Source: Bacteroidota bacterium (GTDB lineage: Bacteria; Bacteroidota; Bacteroidia; Chitinophagales; JADIYW01). From it: a DNA stretch of 64,000 nucleotides. The stretch's first letter is position 1. Each line of letters begins with the position of its first letter. The notes under the pieces were generated by a model, which worked only from the letters and a program-made list of their open reading frames with translations, ran no database searches and was not told where the DNA came from. A program made the position numbers and the translations under genes. The stretch is from the NCBI GenBank assembly GCA_963169645.1, contig CAUJCO010000013.1, positions 405,923 through 469,922 of the forward strand. The letters are read 5' to 3'. Shown one piece after another: positions 55,649-64,000 of this stretch.

Positions 55649-56727
55649 TCGGCTAATTCCAAGTTTTTTATCAATGGTACTAATTGCTTGGCAAATTCCT
55701 GACTTAAAATAGTAGCACCTTTATCGTTTAGATGATGGAAATTGTAACCATATTCTATGGCATAGAATTTAGGATATTTGCGAATATCAGCTAATTCAAT
55801 TTTAGTTCCTTCCGGCATAGCATTAAACACCGGCAATAGCAAATTGTATGTTGTTCTTGCTTTGGGTGGCAACATAAATATTACTTGTATTCCACGTTTC
55901 GCACATTGTTTGTACGCCTTCATACACAAATCTACCATCGCTTGGTTGGCTTTCGTAGAGGAATCTACTTTAGTAAATGCATCTAACACATTTTTATTTA
56001 ATGTATCGGTATATGGGTCCCCTTTTTCAAATCGATGCCTTGACTCTAATAGCAGTGTATCTTCCCATTTATATTCCATAAATAAATGCGATTCTTCATA
56101 ATCATACGGATAAAATCCATCGTGATTTTTGCCCACATAACTGCTATCTAAATACGTCTTATCAAAACCATATTTTAGCATATCCGGAACGGTACCAATA
56201 TTAAATAAATTTTCTATCCAACTGCTAATCCAGAACGCACCCATTCTGGCTCTATATTTCCAAGGATCCTCTAAAGACGGTAATATACTGAGTGCATTAT
56301 ACGATGCATTGGCTGTTTGCCATGAAACCCATTTCGGTGTGTGTAAATTGGCTTTAAAAAAATAAGGCTCACTACTGATACTAAAAAAGACATATTTCAA
56401 TCTTGGATTTCTGATTTTCAACAAACCTTCCAAATCATTCATTTGTTGAATAATGCCGTGTCCATCTACACCTAAATTAAAGGAACGAAAATCAATTCCA
56501 TTTTTTTGGGCAACACTATCAATAATATGTGGGTTGATATGTCTGTATTCTAAACTACCGCCTAAATAAACGGCATTAAAATCTTCGGCATGTTTTTTAT
56601 AATATTCGTATTTAGTAGTTTGGGTTGAATCGCCCCAATAAAATGGCATAAAATATCGAACTATATTAGATGTAACTAATAAAACCAATCCGATTACAAC
56701 GATATTTATGACAGTTTTTTTGAGCAT
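55645..56727 (-). CDS. SGNH/AlgJ-like membrane-anchored protein
   Basis: A 360-residue protein with an N-terminal membrane helix (about 5-25) and a periplasmic SGNH-hydrolase-like domain. Block I is visible as YLGGSLEYRHINP (Ser58). Near the C-terminus NFHHLNDKGA holds His332, but the position three residues before it is Asn329 instead of the usual Asp of the DxxH motif. Proteins of this type pair with MBOAT acyltransferases (as AlgJ/AlgX with AlgI) and transfer acyl groups to exported glycans. It begins 3 bases after the MBOAT stop, in one operon. Confidence 0.78.
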   Translation of the reverse strand: MLKKTVINIVVIGLVLLVTSNIVRYFMPFYWGDSTQTTKYEYYKKHAEDFNAVYLGGSLEYRHINPHIIDSVAQKNGIDFRSFNLGVDGHGIIQQMNDLEGLLKIRNPRLKYVFFSISSEPYFFKANLHTPKWVSWQTANASYNALSILPSLEDPWKYRARMGAFWISSWIENLFNIGTVPDMLKYGFDKTYLDSSYVGKNHDGFYPYDYEESHLFMEYKWEDTLLLESRHRFEKGDPYTDTLNKNVLDAFTKVDSSTKANQAMVDLCMKAYKQCAKRGIQVIFMLPPKARTTYNLLLPVFNAMPEGTKIELADIRKYPKFYAIEYGYNFHHLNDKGATILSQEFAKQLVPLIKNLELAD

Positions 56728-56730
56728 CCT

Positions 56731-58338
56731 TTAATATTGAAAATAGACAAATGAAGTGTTATTAAATATTCCAAACCAAACAATACTTATCAATAATAAA
56801 ATATACACCAACCAGCGTTGGCTTTTTTCTTTTGATATAATAATCGTTTCAATTTTTGTATCACCAATGCGTGCCTCCGTTACAATTAAAACCACCATAA
56901 AAAACACAACTACTACAAATTGTACGATGCCTTGATGTATCATCCAAGTGTGAAAATATCCGGCAGTGTGAATTTTAAATAAATTGGCATAAATAGTTTT
57001 TGCCATGGTTACCCACTCAACGGGTGCAGTAGGATGTTGAATGTTATAAGCTATTTGTGCTGTGTGCACACGAAATAACAAGAAACAAAATACAAATAAG
57101 GAAACGGTAATAACACTATGCATCCAATCCGGAAAATAGGTTTCAAACAATTGATAACTATTACTCGGTTTTATATTTTTTATAATATTTGCCTGCCACC
57201 AATAACGGATTGCCATAAACACACCAACCATAGTAAATGCTAATACCATAGGCCAATTGGCACCGTGCCACAAACCACAAATTGCCAAAACAAAAATGAC
57301 ATTGAAAATTACTTTTTTGCCGCTTGCTTTATATGCACCCAAATAAAAGAACACGTAATCTGTTAACCAAGTGGACAAAGAAATATGCCAACGCGTCCAA
57401 ATATCTGCTAAATTTTTTGCAAACAACGGACGTTTAAAATTTTCCATCACATCAATTCCAATAACCTTTGCTGCACCAATCGCAATATCAGAATAGCCGG
57501 AGAAATCACAATACACTTGCATAAAGAAGAAGAAACCACCGATAATGGTTGTCCATCCACTAATTTCATTATAATGCAAATACATATCATCTACATAAAA
57601 TGCTAACCTATCTGCAATTACTACTTTTTTAAACAAACCCCAAGCCATGCGAAACAAACCAAGTCGCATTCTATCATAATCAAAACGATGTTCTTCTTTT
57701 ATTTGTGGCAAAAGATTTTTTGCTCGTTCAATCGGACCGTTTACCATCACCGGCCAAAATGCTGTAAAGGATGCAAAATAGCCGAAATGTTTTTCTGCTT
57801 TGGTGATGCCTTTGTACACATCAATTGTGTAACTCAATGATTGGAATGTTAAGAAAGAAACACCTACCGGAACAATCCAGTTATTAAAATATGGCTCCGG
57901 AACAAACCATGGAATATGTACGAACGACAGTAGCTCACGGATATTATTATCGACAAAATCTAAGTATTTAAAGGTGAACAGAATGCCTAAATTACCCGCT
58001 ATACTCAGGAACAACCATTTTTTCTTTTTAGCTTGTTCGGGTTCCTTGTCCATCATTATACCGGCTAAAAAATCATTACAGGTAATAACAAATAAAATAA
58101 TGGCAAAAAACGGACTAAAATTTCCATAAAAATAATAACCACCCGCTGTTAAAATTTTCCATTGGTGCTTTTTGGACACTGAAAAATACAGCCAACAAAA
58201 AATGGGAAAAAATAATAAAAAATGTAATGAGTTAAACAGCATTCTATTGGTTTGATATTCTCTATGACAAAATAATACGACATAGATAGTTGCAAACAAA
58301 AATAATAAAAAATGTGGTATGTAATTCATTAAATACAA
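56731..58338 (-). CDS. MBOAT-family O-acyltransferase (AlgI/DltB-like)
   Basis: A 535-residue inner-membrane protein with about ten helices. The MBOAT active-site His358 is in GLWHGANW, and the second conserved His318 is in TRWHIS, with CDFSGYSDIAIG (277-288) between the central helices. AlgI-type MBOATs move acyl groups across the membrane for transfer to exported polysaccharide. It is divergent from the flippase gene (22-base gap) and followed by the SGNH gene. In this locus the acyl donor might be the polyketide on an ACP, which is inference only. Confidence 0.93.
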   Translation of the reverse strand: MYLMNYIPHFLLFLFATIYVVLFCHREYQTNRMLFNSLHFLLFFPIFCWLYFSVSKKHQWKILTAGGYYFYGNFSPFFAIILFVITCNDFLAGIMMDKEPEQAKKKKWLFLSIAGNLGILFTFKYLDFVDNNIRELLSFVHIPWFVPEPYFNNWIVPVGVSFLTFQSLSYTIDVYKGITKAEKHFGYFASFTAFWPVMVNGPIERAKNLLPQIKEEHRFDYDRMRLGLFRMAWGLFKKVVIADRLAFYVDDMYLHYNEISGWTTIIGGFFFFMQVYCDFSGYSDIAIGAAKVIGIDVMENFKRPLFAKNLADIWTRWHISLSTWLTDYVFFYLGAYKASGKKVIFNVIFVLAICGLWHGANWPMVLAFTMVGVFMAIRYWWQANIIKNIKPSNSYQLFETYFPDWMHSVITVSLFVFCFLLFRVHTAQIAYNIQHPTAPVEWVTMAKTIYANLFKIHTAGYFHTWMIHQGIVQFVVVVFFMVVLIVTEARIGDTKIETIIISKEKSQRWLVYILLLISIVWFGIFNNTSFVYFQY

Positions 58339-58342
58339 TGAT

Positions 58343-58350
58343 TACTTTTG
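58343..58350 (+). promoter_or_regulatory. Putative -7 element of the flippase-GT operon (TACTTTTG)
   Basis: Exact TAnnTTTG inside the 22-base divergent gap, 10 bases before the flippase ATG; the predicted leader is about 4 bases. Confidence 0.42.
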
Positions 58351-58360
58351 TAATTGTATT

Positions 58361-59722
58361 ATGTCTTTTGATATCCAATCCTATAAAGAAAAATTACAAA
58401 AAGCATTGCAAGACAAAAACTTTAGTTTTGTATTAAAAGGAAGTATCTCTACAGCTATCACACTTTTTTTTGTACAAGGTTTGCGATTTATATCAGGCGT
58501 TTTAATTGGTCGATTTTACGGTGCTGATGCCTCCGGAAAATTAACGTTAGTAGTTACTGTAATGGGCTTTTTTGCGATACTCATCAACTTTGGTATCAAA
58601 GAAGCACTACAAAAACTCATTCCCGAATTAAGAGAAAAGTACAATATAAAAACAGCCTATTCAATTTTCATCAAAGGCAACATTTTAATACTCGGTTTTT
58701 CCATCATCGCCGCAATAATCTTATATTTTATAGCACCGTGGTTAGCACATTATTGGGATGAGCCTAACATGGTTCATATTTTCCGTGCATCCGGTTTCTT
58801 TTTGCCTTTTTTTGTTTTGGGCGAATTAAATTATTTTAGCTTACGTGCTGCACTAAAAATACATACGGCAAATATGTCGTTAGTTTTACCTACTATTTTC
58901 CGACTTGTTTTATTGTTATTGGTAACGTATTTCTTTTTTAATGTGTACAATCCAATATACTTGCATTGGGTTACGCTTTGCATATTGCCTTGGCTGTTTA
59001 CGTTAATGCCTATCTACAAGCATTTTCATCAACCGGCAAAAGCAGAAGCAACAATAACTAAAACACAACACCAACAAATACTAAACATAGCACTGCCGAT
59101 GCTGATGACTTATGTTGCATTCATGATAAACAACAGTGCCGACGTTTTCATTTTAAAAGCAAATAATATTAGCACCGATTTGGTTGGTATTTACAAAACA
59201 TGCACCAATATTTCAATGTTGGCAGCTACTTTATTAGTTGCCTTAAACACCACAGTACAACCAAAAATAACGCAGCTTTATACACAACAAAATTACGACG
59301 AAGTACAACGTATTGCAGTTAAATCCTCGAAATTGATATTTCTTTTAAGCTTACCAATTTTTATTATACTATTGTTTGCTTCTAAATACGTTATGTGGTT
59401 ATATGGCGAGGAATTTATGAAAGGTGCTATCAGTTTATCCATACTTACTATTGGACAAGTTTTTAATACACTTTGCGGTCCGGTAGCACAAGTATTAAAC
59501 GCAACAGGCTATCACAAACAATTTAGAAATATCTCCTTTTTAGGAATGGCTATTAATTTATTAGTCAATGTTATTCTAATTCCATTATATGGTATTCAAG
59601 GTGCTGCCATAGCCAATACAATCAGTATGATATTTTGGAATGTAGTGGGCACTATTTACATCAAGCGTACATTTGGATTTTATGTTGCGTATATTCCATT
59701 TATCAATCTAAATAAAAAATAA
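58361..59722 (+). CDS. Polysaccharide flippase (Wzx/MATE-type)
   Basis: A 453-residue membrane protein with about twelve to fourteen helices and a short charged cytoplasmic start (MSFDIQSYKEKLQKALQDK). The repeated pattern of hydrophobic helices with GRFYGADASGKLTLV near the first pair and YGIQGAAIANTISMIFWN near the end matches the oligosaccharide flippase (PST/RfbX) family. It likely flips a lipid-linked glycan to the periplasm. The GT4 gene follows after 8 bases. A different MATE-fold lipid flippase is possible. Confidence 0.88.
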   Translation: MSFDIQSYKEKLQKALQDKNFSFVLKGSISTAITLFFVQGLRFISGVLIGRFYGADASGKLTLVVTVMGFFAILINFGIKEALQKLIPELREKYNIKTAYSIFIKGNILILGFSIIAAIILYFIAPWLAHYWDEPNMVHIFRASGFFLPFFVLGELNYFSLRAALKIHTANMSLVLPTIFRLVLLLLVTYFFFNVYNPIYLHWVTLCILPWLFTLMPIYKHFHQPAKAEATITKTQHQQILNIALPMLMTYVAFMINNSADVFILKANNISTDLVGIYKTCTNISMLAATLLVALNTTVQPKITQLYTQQNYDEVQRIAVKSSKLIFLLSLPIFIILLFASKYVMWLYGEEFMKGAISLSILTIGQVFNTLCGPVAQVLNATGYHKQFRNISFLGMAINLLVNVILIPLYGIQGAAIANTISMIFWNVVGTIYIKRTFGFYVAYIPFINLNKK

Positions 59723-59730
59723 ATTCCACC

Positions 59731-60735
59731 ATGAAACTGGCTATTTATTTACCGGATACTACACCTTACAGCATGAAATTTTGTGCATGGAATATTGTAG
59801 CAATTTTGGAAAATAAGTATGCAGTAGAATGCCTATATATAAAAACAATTTCTGAATTCATCGCCACACAAGCCGATATTTATTGGGATCCAAGATGCGG
59901 CGGCGGCATTGCTCCTACTATCCAATTTAGAAAATTAAAAAAACCTTTGGTGTTGACAGTACACGGCATGGCTTTGTTTACACTTCCTTTAGATACTTTC
60001 TTTTTCACGATAAAGGAGAAAATAAAAGGTCAATTAAAACGTATCAAAGAACGCACGAAATGGCATATTATGCAAAAACATATAGCACATGTCATGACGG
60101 TGAGTGCCTACACCAAAGAGGAACTTAGCACATCGGTACATTTTCCCAAAGAAAAAATTACAGCGATATGGAATGGCATTGACCATACTAAATTTGTTCC
60201 CAAAGAAGCAGCATCAAATGAACAACCTTATTTTCTAACCGTGATTTCTTATCAAAAAAAGAAAAACTTTGAACGCTTAATTGAAGCGTATCAATTATTG
60301 GATGAAAACACACGACCGAAATTAATTGCGATAGTAAAACCCTATCAACCGAGTGATGCTGTTTTAAAAATAAAAGGATTAGAAATTATTCACACTGCCA
60401 TTGAGGAGCAACGGCTCATTCAATATTATCAAGAAGCAACGGCACTTGTATTTGTTTCGTTACACGAAGGGTTTGGATTGCCAATAGCAGAAGCAATGGC
60501 ATGCGGAGTTCCGGTTATTACGTCAAATTCTACCTCTTGTAAGGAAATTGCAGGTGATGCTGCCTTACTCGTAAATCCAAAAGATATGAATGCTATTAAA
60601 GATGCGATGCTCCAAATCACAAACGACCATAATTTACGTACACAATTGATAGCAAAAGGAAAAGAACGAGCTAAAGTATTTAATTGGGAGCAAACGGCTG
60701 ATGCCTTTTATGCCATTTTACAACAACAATTATAA
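59731..60735 (+). CDS. Glycosyltransferase family 4
   Basis: A 334-residue GT-B fold enzyme. The C-terminal half has the retaining E-x7-E motif (HEGFGLPIAEA), followed by CGVPVITSN and SCKEIAGDAALLV, and an earlier NGIDHTKF and ISYQKKKNFERLIEAY. These fix the GT4 family; the donor and acceptor sugars cannot be told from sequence. It is co-transcribed with the flippase and is the only glycosyltransferase visible in the locus, so most glycan assembly must occur elsewhere or the sugar part is small. Confidence 0.9.
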   Translation: MKLAIYLPDTTPYSMKFCAWNIVAILENKYAVECLYIKTISEFIATQADIYWDPRCGGGIAPTIQFRKLKKPLVLTVHGMALFTLPLDTFFFTIKEKIKGQLKRIKERTKWHIMQKHIAHVMTVSAYTKEELSTSVHFPKEKITAIWNGIDHTKFVPKEAASNEQPYFLTVISYQKKKNFERLIEAYQLLDENTRPKLIAIVKPYQPSDAVLKIKGLEIIHTAIEEQRLIQYYQEATALVFVSLHEGFGLPIAEAMACGVPVITSNSTSCKEIAGDAALLVNPKDMNAIKDAMLQITNDHNLRTQLIAKGKERAKVFNWEQTADAFYAILQQQL

Positions 60736-60858
60736 CACGCTTATTTCATAACTTATTTCTTGTTTTTATTTGGATAGATAAGCAATGCTTCCACTTATTT
60801 TAATTAAAGTGGATGTGTACTGTAATATGAAATAATATAAAAAACGAACTGCTATTCC

Positions 60859-60866
60859 TATCTTTG
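60859..60866 (+). promoter_or_regulatory. Putative -7 element of cca (TATCTTTG)
   Basis: Exact TAnnTTTG, 5 bases before the ATG; the predicted start of transcription is at or next to the A of the ATG, giving a leaderless message. Confidence 0.48.
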
Positions 60867-60871
60867 CACCG

Positions 60872-62305
60872 ATGACTATTGACTTCACCAAGCGAGAGCA
60901 AGATTTATTACATATCGTAGCCCAAAGTGCGGAAAGCCTACACATAGAGGCATTTGCCGTAGGTGGTTTTGTCCGCGATAAGTTGTTGAAGCGAAATTGT
61001 AAAGATATAGATATTGTTTGTGTTGGCTCCGGAATAGAATTAGCAAAAAAAGTAGCCGAAACCATACAACCGAAACCACATGTTGCTTATTTTAAAAACT
61101 TTGGAACAGCACAAATACGACTTGATGATATCGAATTAGAGTTTGTAGGTGCACGCAAAGAGTCCTATCGCAGAGATAGCAGAAAACCGATTGTAGAAGA
61201 TGGCACAATCGAAGATGACCAGAACAGACGCGACTTTACGATAAATGCCTTAGCCATTCATTTATCGGCAAAGAAATTTGGAACGTTGGTTGATCCTTTT
61301 AATGGATTAGATGATTTAAAAAATGGCATTATTCGCACACCCTTAAATCCAAGCATTACCTTTGATGACGATCCGTTGCGCATGTTGCGTGCCATACGAT
61401 TTGCAACACAATTAAACTTCAAAATCGAAACCAATACATTCAATGCCATCGAGCCACTTTCAAATAGGTTGAAAATAATTTCACAAGAAAGAATTACCGA
61501 CGAGTTGAACAAAATAATTCTTTCCAAAAAGCCATCTATCGGATTTAAATTATTATTTAATGCCAAATTATTGCACGTGTTTTTTCCGGAAATGGTAAAA
61601 TTACACGGTGTGGCGGTACAAGATAACTATGGGCACAAAGACAACTTTTATCACACATTAAAAGTATTGGATAATTTATCGGAAAAATCCAATGATTTAT
61701 GGTTGCGTTGGGCAGCTATCTTGCACGATATAGCCAAGCCGGCAACACAGCGATTTGAGGAAGGACACGGATGGACATTTCATGGGCATGAAGTAGTAGG
61801 CGCCAGATGGGTTCCAAAAATTTTTAGTCGATTCAAATTACCATTAGATGATAAAATGAAATTTGTTCAAAAGATGGTCGCATTGCATCTTCGGCCTATT
61901 TCATTAACCAAAGAAAACATCACAGATAGTGCGATAAGACGAATTATATTTGATGCCGATGATGATTTGGAAAGTTTACTCTTGCTTTGCGAAGCAGATA
62001 TTACATCAAAAAACGAAGCCAAAGTAAAACGCTACAAAGAGAATTTAAAGTTGGTGTTACAACGCATTAAAGAAGTGGAAGAACGCGATCATATTCGCAA
62101 TTGGCAACCACCTATTTCCGGTGATTTAATTATGTCAACTTTCAACATTACACCATCTAAGCCCGTAGGAATTATTAAGGATGCTATTAAAGATGCCATT
62201 TTAGATGGACAAATAAAAAATGAGTTTGATGCAGCATATCAATTGATGTTGAAAAAGGGAATGGAATTAGGATTATCCACCACAAATAAATCAACGCATG
62301 AATGA
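60872..62305 (+). CDS. cca: CCA tRNA nucleotidyltransferase with HD domain
   Basis: A 477-residue enzyme that adds or repairs the CCA end of tRNAs. The polymerase domain has GGFVRDKLL (31-39) and the metal-binding pair Asp45-x-Asp47 (KDIDIV), then RRDFTINALAI and DPLRMLRAIRFA. A C-terminal HD phosphohydrolase domain follows (WAAILHDIAKP, HGHEVVGA), typical of one class of CCA enzymes. It overlaps miaA by 8 bases, forming a tRNA-maturation operon with it. Confidence 0.95.
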   Translation: MTIDFTKREQDLLHIVAQSAESLHIEAFAVGGFVRDKLLKRNCKDIDIVCVGSGIELAKKVAETIQPKPHVAYFKNFGTAQIRLDDIELEFVGARKESYRRDSRKPIVEDGTIEDDQNRRDFTINALAIHLSAKKFGTLVDPFNGLDDLKNGIIRTPLNPSITFDDDPLRMLRAIRFATQLNFKIETNTFNAIEPLSNRLKIISQERITDELNKIILSKKPSIGFKLLFNAKLLHVFFPEMVKLHGVAVQDNYGHKDNFYHTLKVLDNLSEKSNDLWLRWAAILHDIAKPATQRFEEGHGWTFHGHEVVGARWVPKIFSRFKLPLDDKMKFVQKMVALHLRPISLTKENITDSAIRRIIFDADDDLESLLLLCEADITSKNEAKVKRYKENLKLVLQRIKEVEERDHIRNWQPPISGDLIMSTFNITPSKPVGIIKDAIKDAILDGQIKNEFDAAYQLMLKKGMELGLSTTNKSTHE

Positions 62306-63215
62306 CGTGCATCAACATAAATATCTTATAGTAATTGCCGGTCCAACAGCCGTTGGAAAAACAAGCACTGCCATTCAAATTGCACAACAATTACAAACAG
62401 AAATTATTTCTGCCGACTCTCGTCAAATTTTTAAAGAATTAAAAATTGGAGTTGCACGTCCCAACGATGCTGAACTTGCATTGATAAAACATCATTGCAT
62501 CGCACACAAAAGCATTGCAAACTATTACTCTGCCGGTGCGTATGAACAAGAAGTAATTGCTATATTGAATGAACTTTTTAAAACAAAAAAATATGTCGTG
62601 TTGTGCGGTGGGACAGGATTTTATATCAATGCTGTTTTATATGGCTTAGATGATATACCAAAAGTTGATGAAAAAATCAGACCAAAACTCAATCAATTAT
62701 TTCTGGAAAAAGGCATCGAATATCTACAAGCAATGCTAAAAGAAATAGATGAAGCATCCTATCAATCCATCGACATAAAAAATACACAACGCGTTATAAG
62801 AGCATTAGAAGTTACCATTGGCTCCGGAAAAAAATTCTCTACTTTTAAATCAAAAAAAATTACGGAAAGAGATTTTATACCGATAAAAATCGGACTTCAA
62901 TTATCAAAAGAACAATTACATTCCAACATCAATAACAGAGTCGATAGTATGATGCAACAAGGTTTTTTACAAGAAGCCAAAAATGTATTGGAATACAGCA
63001 CACACAACGCATTGCAAACAGTTGGTTACAACGAATTATTTGATTTTTTAGATGGAAAAACAACTTTAGAAGAAGCCGTAGATTTAATAAAATTGCATAC
63101 GCGGCAATACGCCAAACGACAGCTTACTTTCTTTAATAAGAACAATGCATACACTTGGTTTAATCCGAATCAGATAGAAGATATTATGTCATTTATCCAA
63201 CAACAATCAACCTAA
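62298..63215 (+). CDS. miaA: tRNA dimethylallyltransferase
   Basis: A 305-residue enzyme adding the isopentenyl group to A37 of tRNAs reading UNN codons. The P-loop GPTAVGKTSTA, the SADSRQIFKEL motif and LCGGTGFYINAVLYGL are the standard MiaA signatures, with TRQYAKRQLTFF near the end. The start overlaps the cca stop by 8 bases and the YfcE-like gene follows after 4 bases, so three genes are likely coupled. Confidence 0.96.
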   Translation: MNDVHQHKYLIVIAGPTAVGKTSTAIQIAQQLQTEIISADSRQIFKELKIGVARPNDAELALIKHHCIAHKSIANYYSAGAYEQEVIAILNELFKTKKYVVLCGGTGFYINAVLYGLDDIPKVDEKIRPKLNQLFLEKGIEYLQAMLKEIDEASYQSIDIKNTQRVIRALEVTIGSGKKFSTFKSKKITERDFIPIKIGLQLSKEQLHSNINNRVDSMMQQGFLQEAKNVLEYSTHNALQTVGYNELFDFLDGKTTLEEAVDLIKLHTRQYAKRQLTFFNKNNAYTWFNPNQIEDIMSFIQQQST

Positions 63216-63219
63216 AAAC

Positions 63220-63726
63220 ATGACACGTATCGGCGTACTATCAGATACTCATAGTTATTTAGATGAAAAAATAAAGTTGCATTTTAAAGATGTTGATTTG
63301 ATTATTCATGCCGGTGATATCGGCAACCAACAAGTTACGGACGAATTAAAATCAATAAAGCCACTTATAGCCGTACACGGCAACATAGACAACCACTTCA
63401 TTCGTGCAACGTTTCCGGAAAACCAACTCATACAAGTAGAAGGTTGTAAAATATTCATTACACATATTGCAGGTGCAGCAGAAAAATATACTACACGCAT
63501 AAAGCCCATTTTACAAGCAGAAAAACCAGACATCTTAATATGTGGCCATTCACATATCGTGAAGGTTATGAAAGACAAAACATATCAATTACTGCATATT
63601 AATCCGGGAGCAGCCGGCATTCATGGGTTTCATAAAGTACGCACCATTTTACGTTTTGAAATTCATGAAACCAAACCACAAAAAATGGAACTCATAGAAT
63701 TAGGCTTACGAGGCAAAATTGATTGA
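63220..63726 (+). CDS. YfcE/MJ0936-family metallophosphoesterase
   Basis: A 168-residue calcineurin-like phosphoesterase. Metal-binding motifs appear in order: LSDTHSY, HAGDIGN, VHGNIDNH, and CGHSHIVK, with THIAG between the last two (the usual second metal motif THG-H is altered to THIAG). Members hydrolyse phosphodiesters with Mn. The size fits single-domain family members. Third gene of the cca-miaA operon; the physiological substrate is unknown. Confidence 0.9.
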   Translation: MTRIGVLSDTHSYLDEKIKLHFKDVDLIIHAGDIGNQQVTDELKSIKPLIAVHGNIDNHFIRATFPENQLIQVEGCKIFITHIAGAAEKYTTRIKPILQAEKPDILICGHSHIVKVMKDKTYQLLHINPGAAGIHGFHKVRTILRFEIHETKPQKMELIELGLRGKID

Positions 63727-63816
63727 CCTTTTTTTTCGATAATCGTATTCGAATAACTAGATATAACACGACTTCTTAATTTAATCCTTAATTTTATAAG
63801 TAACAAATAAAAGATT

Positions 63817-64000
63817 ATGGCAGCATTAAATAAAAATTGGCACGATTCACATTTAGAAAATTATACTTTTGGTGATAAACTGGCAGATAAAGTAGCCAGC
63901 GGCATGGGTTCGTGGAATTTTATTATTGCACAAACTATTTTTGTTTTGGGATGGATGGCTTTAAATGTAATTGGCTTTGTGAAACATTGGGATGTGTATC
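63817..64000 (+). CDS. DUF1003 membrane protein (3' truncated by window)
   Basis: The first 61 residues are visible, from the ATG at 63817. They contain FGDKLADKVASGMGSWNFII followed by a hydrophobic helix (AQTIFVLGWMALNVIGF), which is the opening of DUF1003 proteins. These are small inner-membrane proteins with two helices and unknown function. The stop codon is beyond the window. A 90-base AT-rich gap separates it from the YfcE-like gene. Confidence 0.82.
   Translation, partial: MAALNKNWHDSHLENYTFGDKLADKVASGMGSWNFIIAQTIFVLGWMALNVIGFVKHWDVY

Noticed and set aside
60790..60813. Possible terminator after the GT4 gene (TCCACTT / AAGTGGA arms)
   Set aside because: Seven-bp arms with a 10-base loop and no T run on either side; too weak to call.

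Overview
The window is AT-rich chromosomal DNA from a member of the Bacteroidota (a Chitinophagia/Saprospiria-like lineage is my guess; the family cannot be fixed from sequence alone). The evidence is a PorZ-like type IX secretion protein with a C-terminal sorting-type domain, a complete Bat (aerotolerance) operon, an ExbB-ExbD-ExbD-TonB set, DUF4290 next to murA, a CarB without its MGS domain, weak or absent Shine-Dalgarno sequences, and repeated TAnnTTTG elements (the Bacteroidetes -7 promoter motif) upstream of genes. I see no rRNA, tRNA, IS element, prophage or CRISPR array.

Layout. 1-7.5 kb: end of a porZ-like gene, a Kbp-like BON-LysM protein, a DUF2779 nuclease with a small Cys-rich partner, outer-membrane proteins, murB and a TPR protein. 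7.5-16 kb: the Bat operon on the minus strand (moxR, DUF58, a membrane protein, batA, batB, batC, batD, batE). 16-26 kb: DUF3078 protein, a DPP-IV-type S9 peptidase, an outer-membrane protein, a DUF998-type membrane protein, gyrB, an MCE lipoprotein, murA and DUF4290. 26-36 kb: a U32 protein with its own small ferredoxin, deoD/deoC, nadB, carB, hflX and gltA. 36-42 kb: a PstS-like lipoprotein, a 67-residue membrane protein, tonB-exbD-exbD-exbB and mnmE.

42.3-60.7 kb is an accessory locus and the most interesting part of the window. It runs: SLBB polysaccharide-export protein, Wzz-like protein, a KS-AT-KR-ACP polyketide synthase, a KS-AT-ACP polyketide synthase, a type II thioesterase, an Sfp-type phosphopantetheinyl transferase and a GtrA-like protein. 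A convergent pair follows (MBOAT O-acyltransferase and SGNH/AlgJ-like protein), then a flippase and a GT4 glycosyltransferase. My inference is that it makes a short polyketide acyl group and couples it to an exported glycan or glycolipid.

60.9-64 kb returns to housekeeping genes: the CCA-adding enzyme, miaA, a YfcE-like phosphoesterase and the start of a DUF1003 membrane protein. The accessory locus therefore sits between two tRNA-maturation loci (mnmE and cca-miaA), with no visible mobile-element borders.
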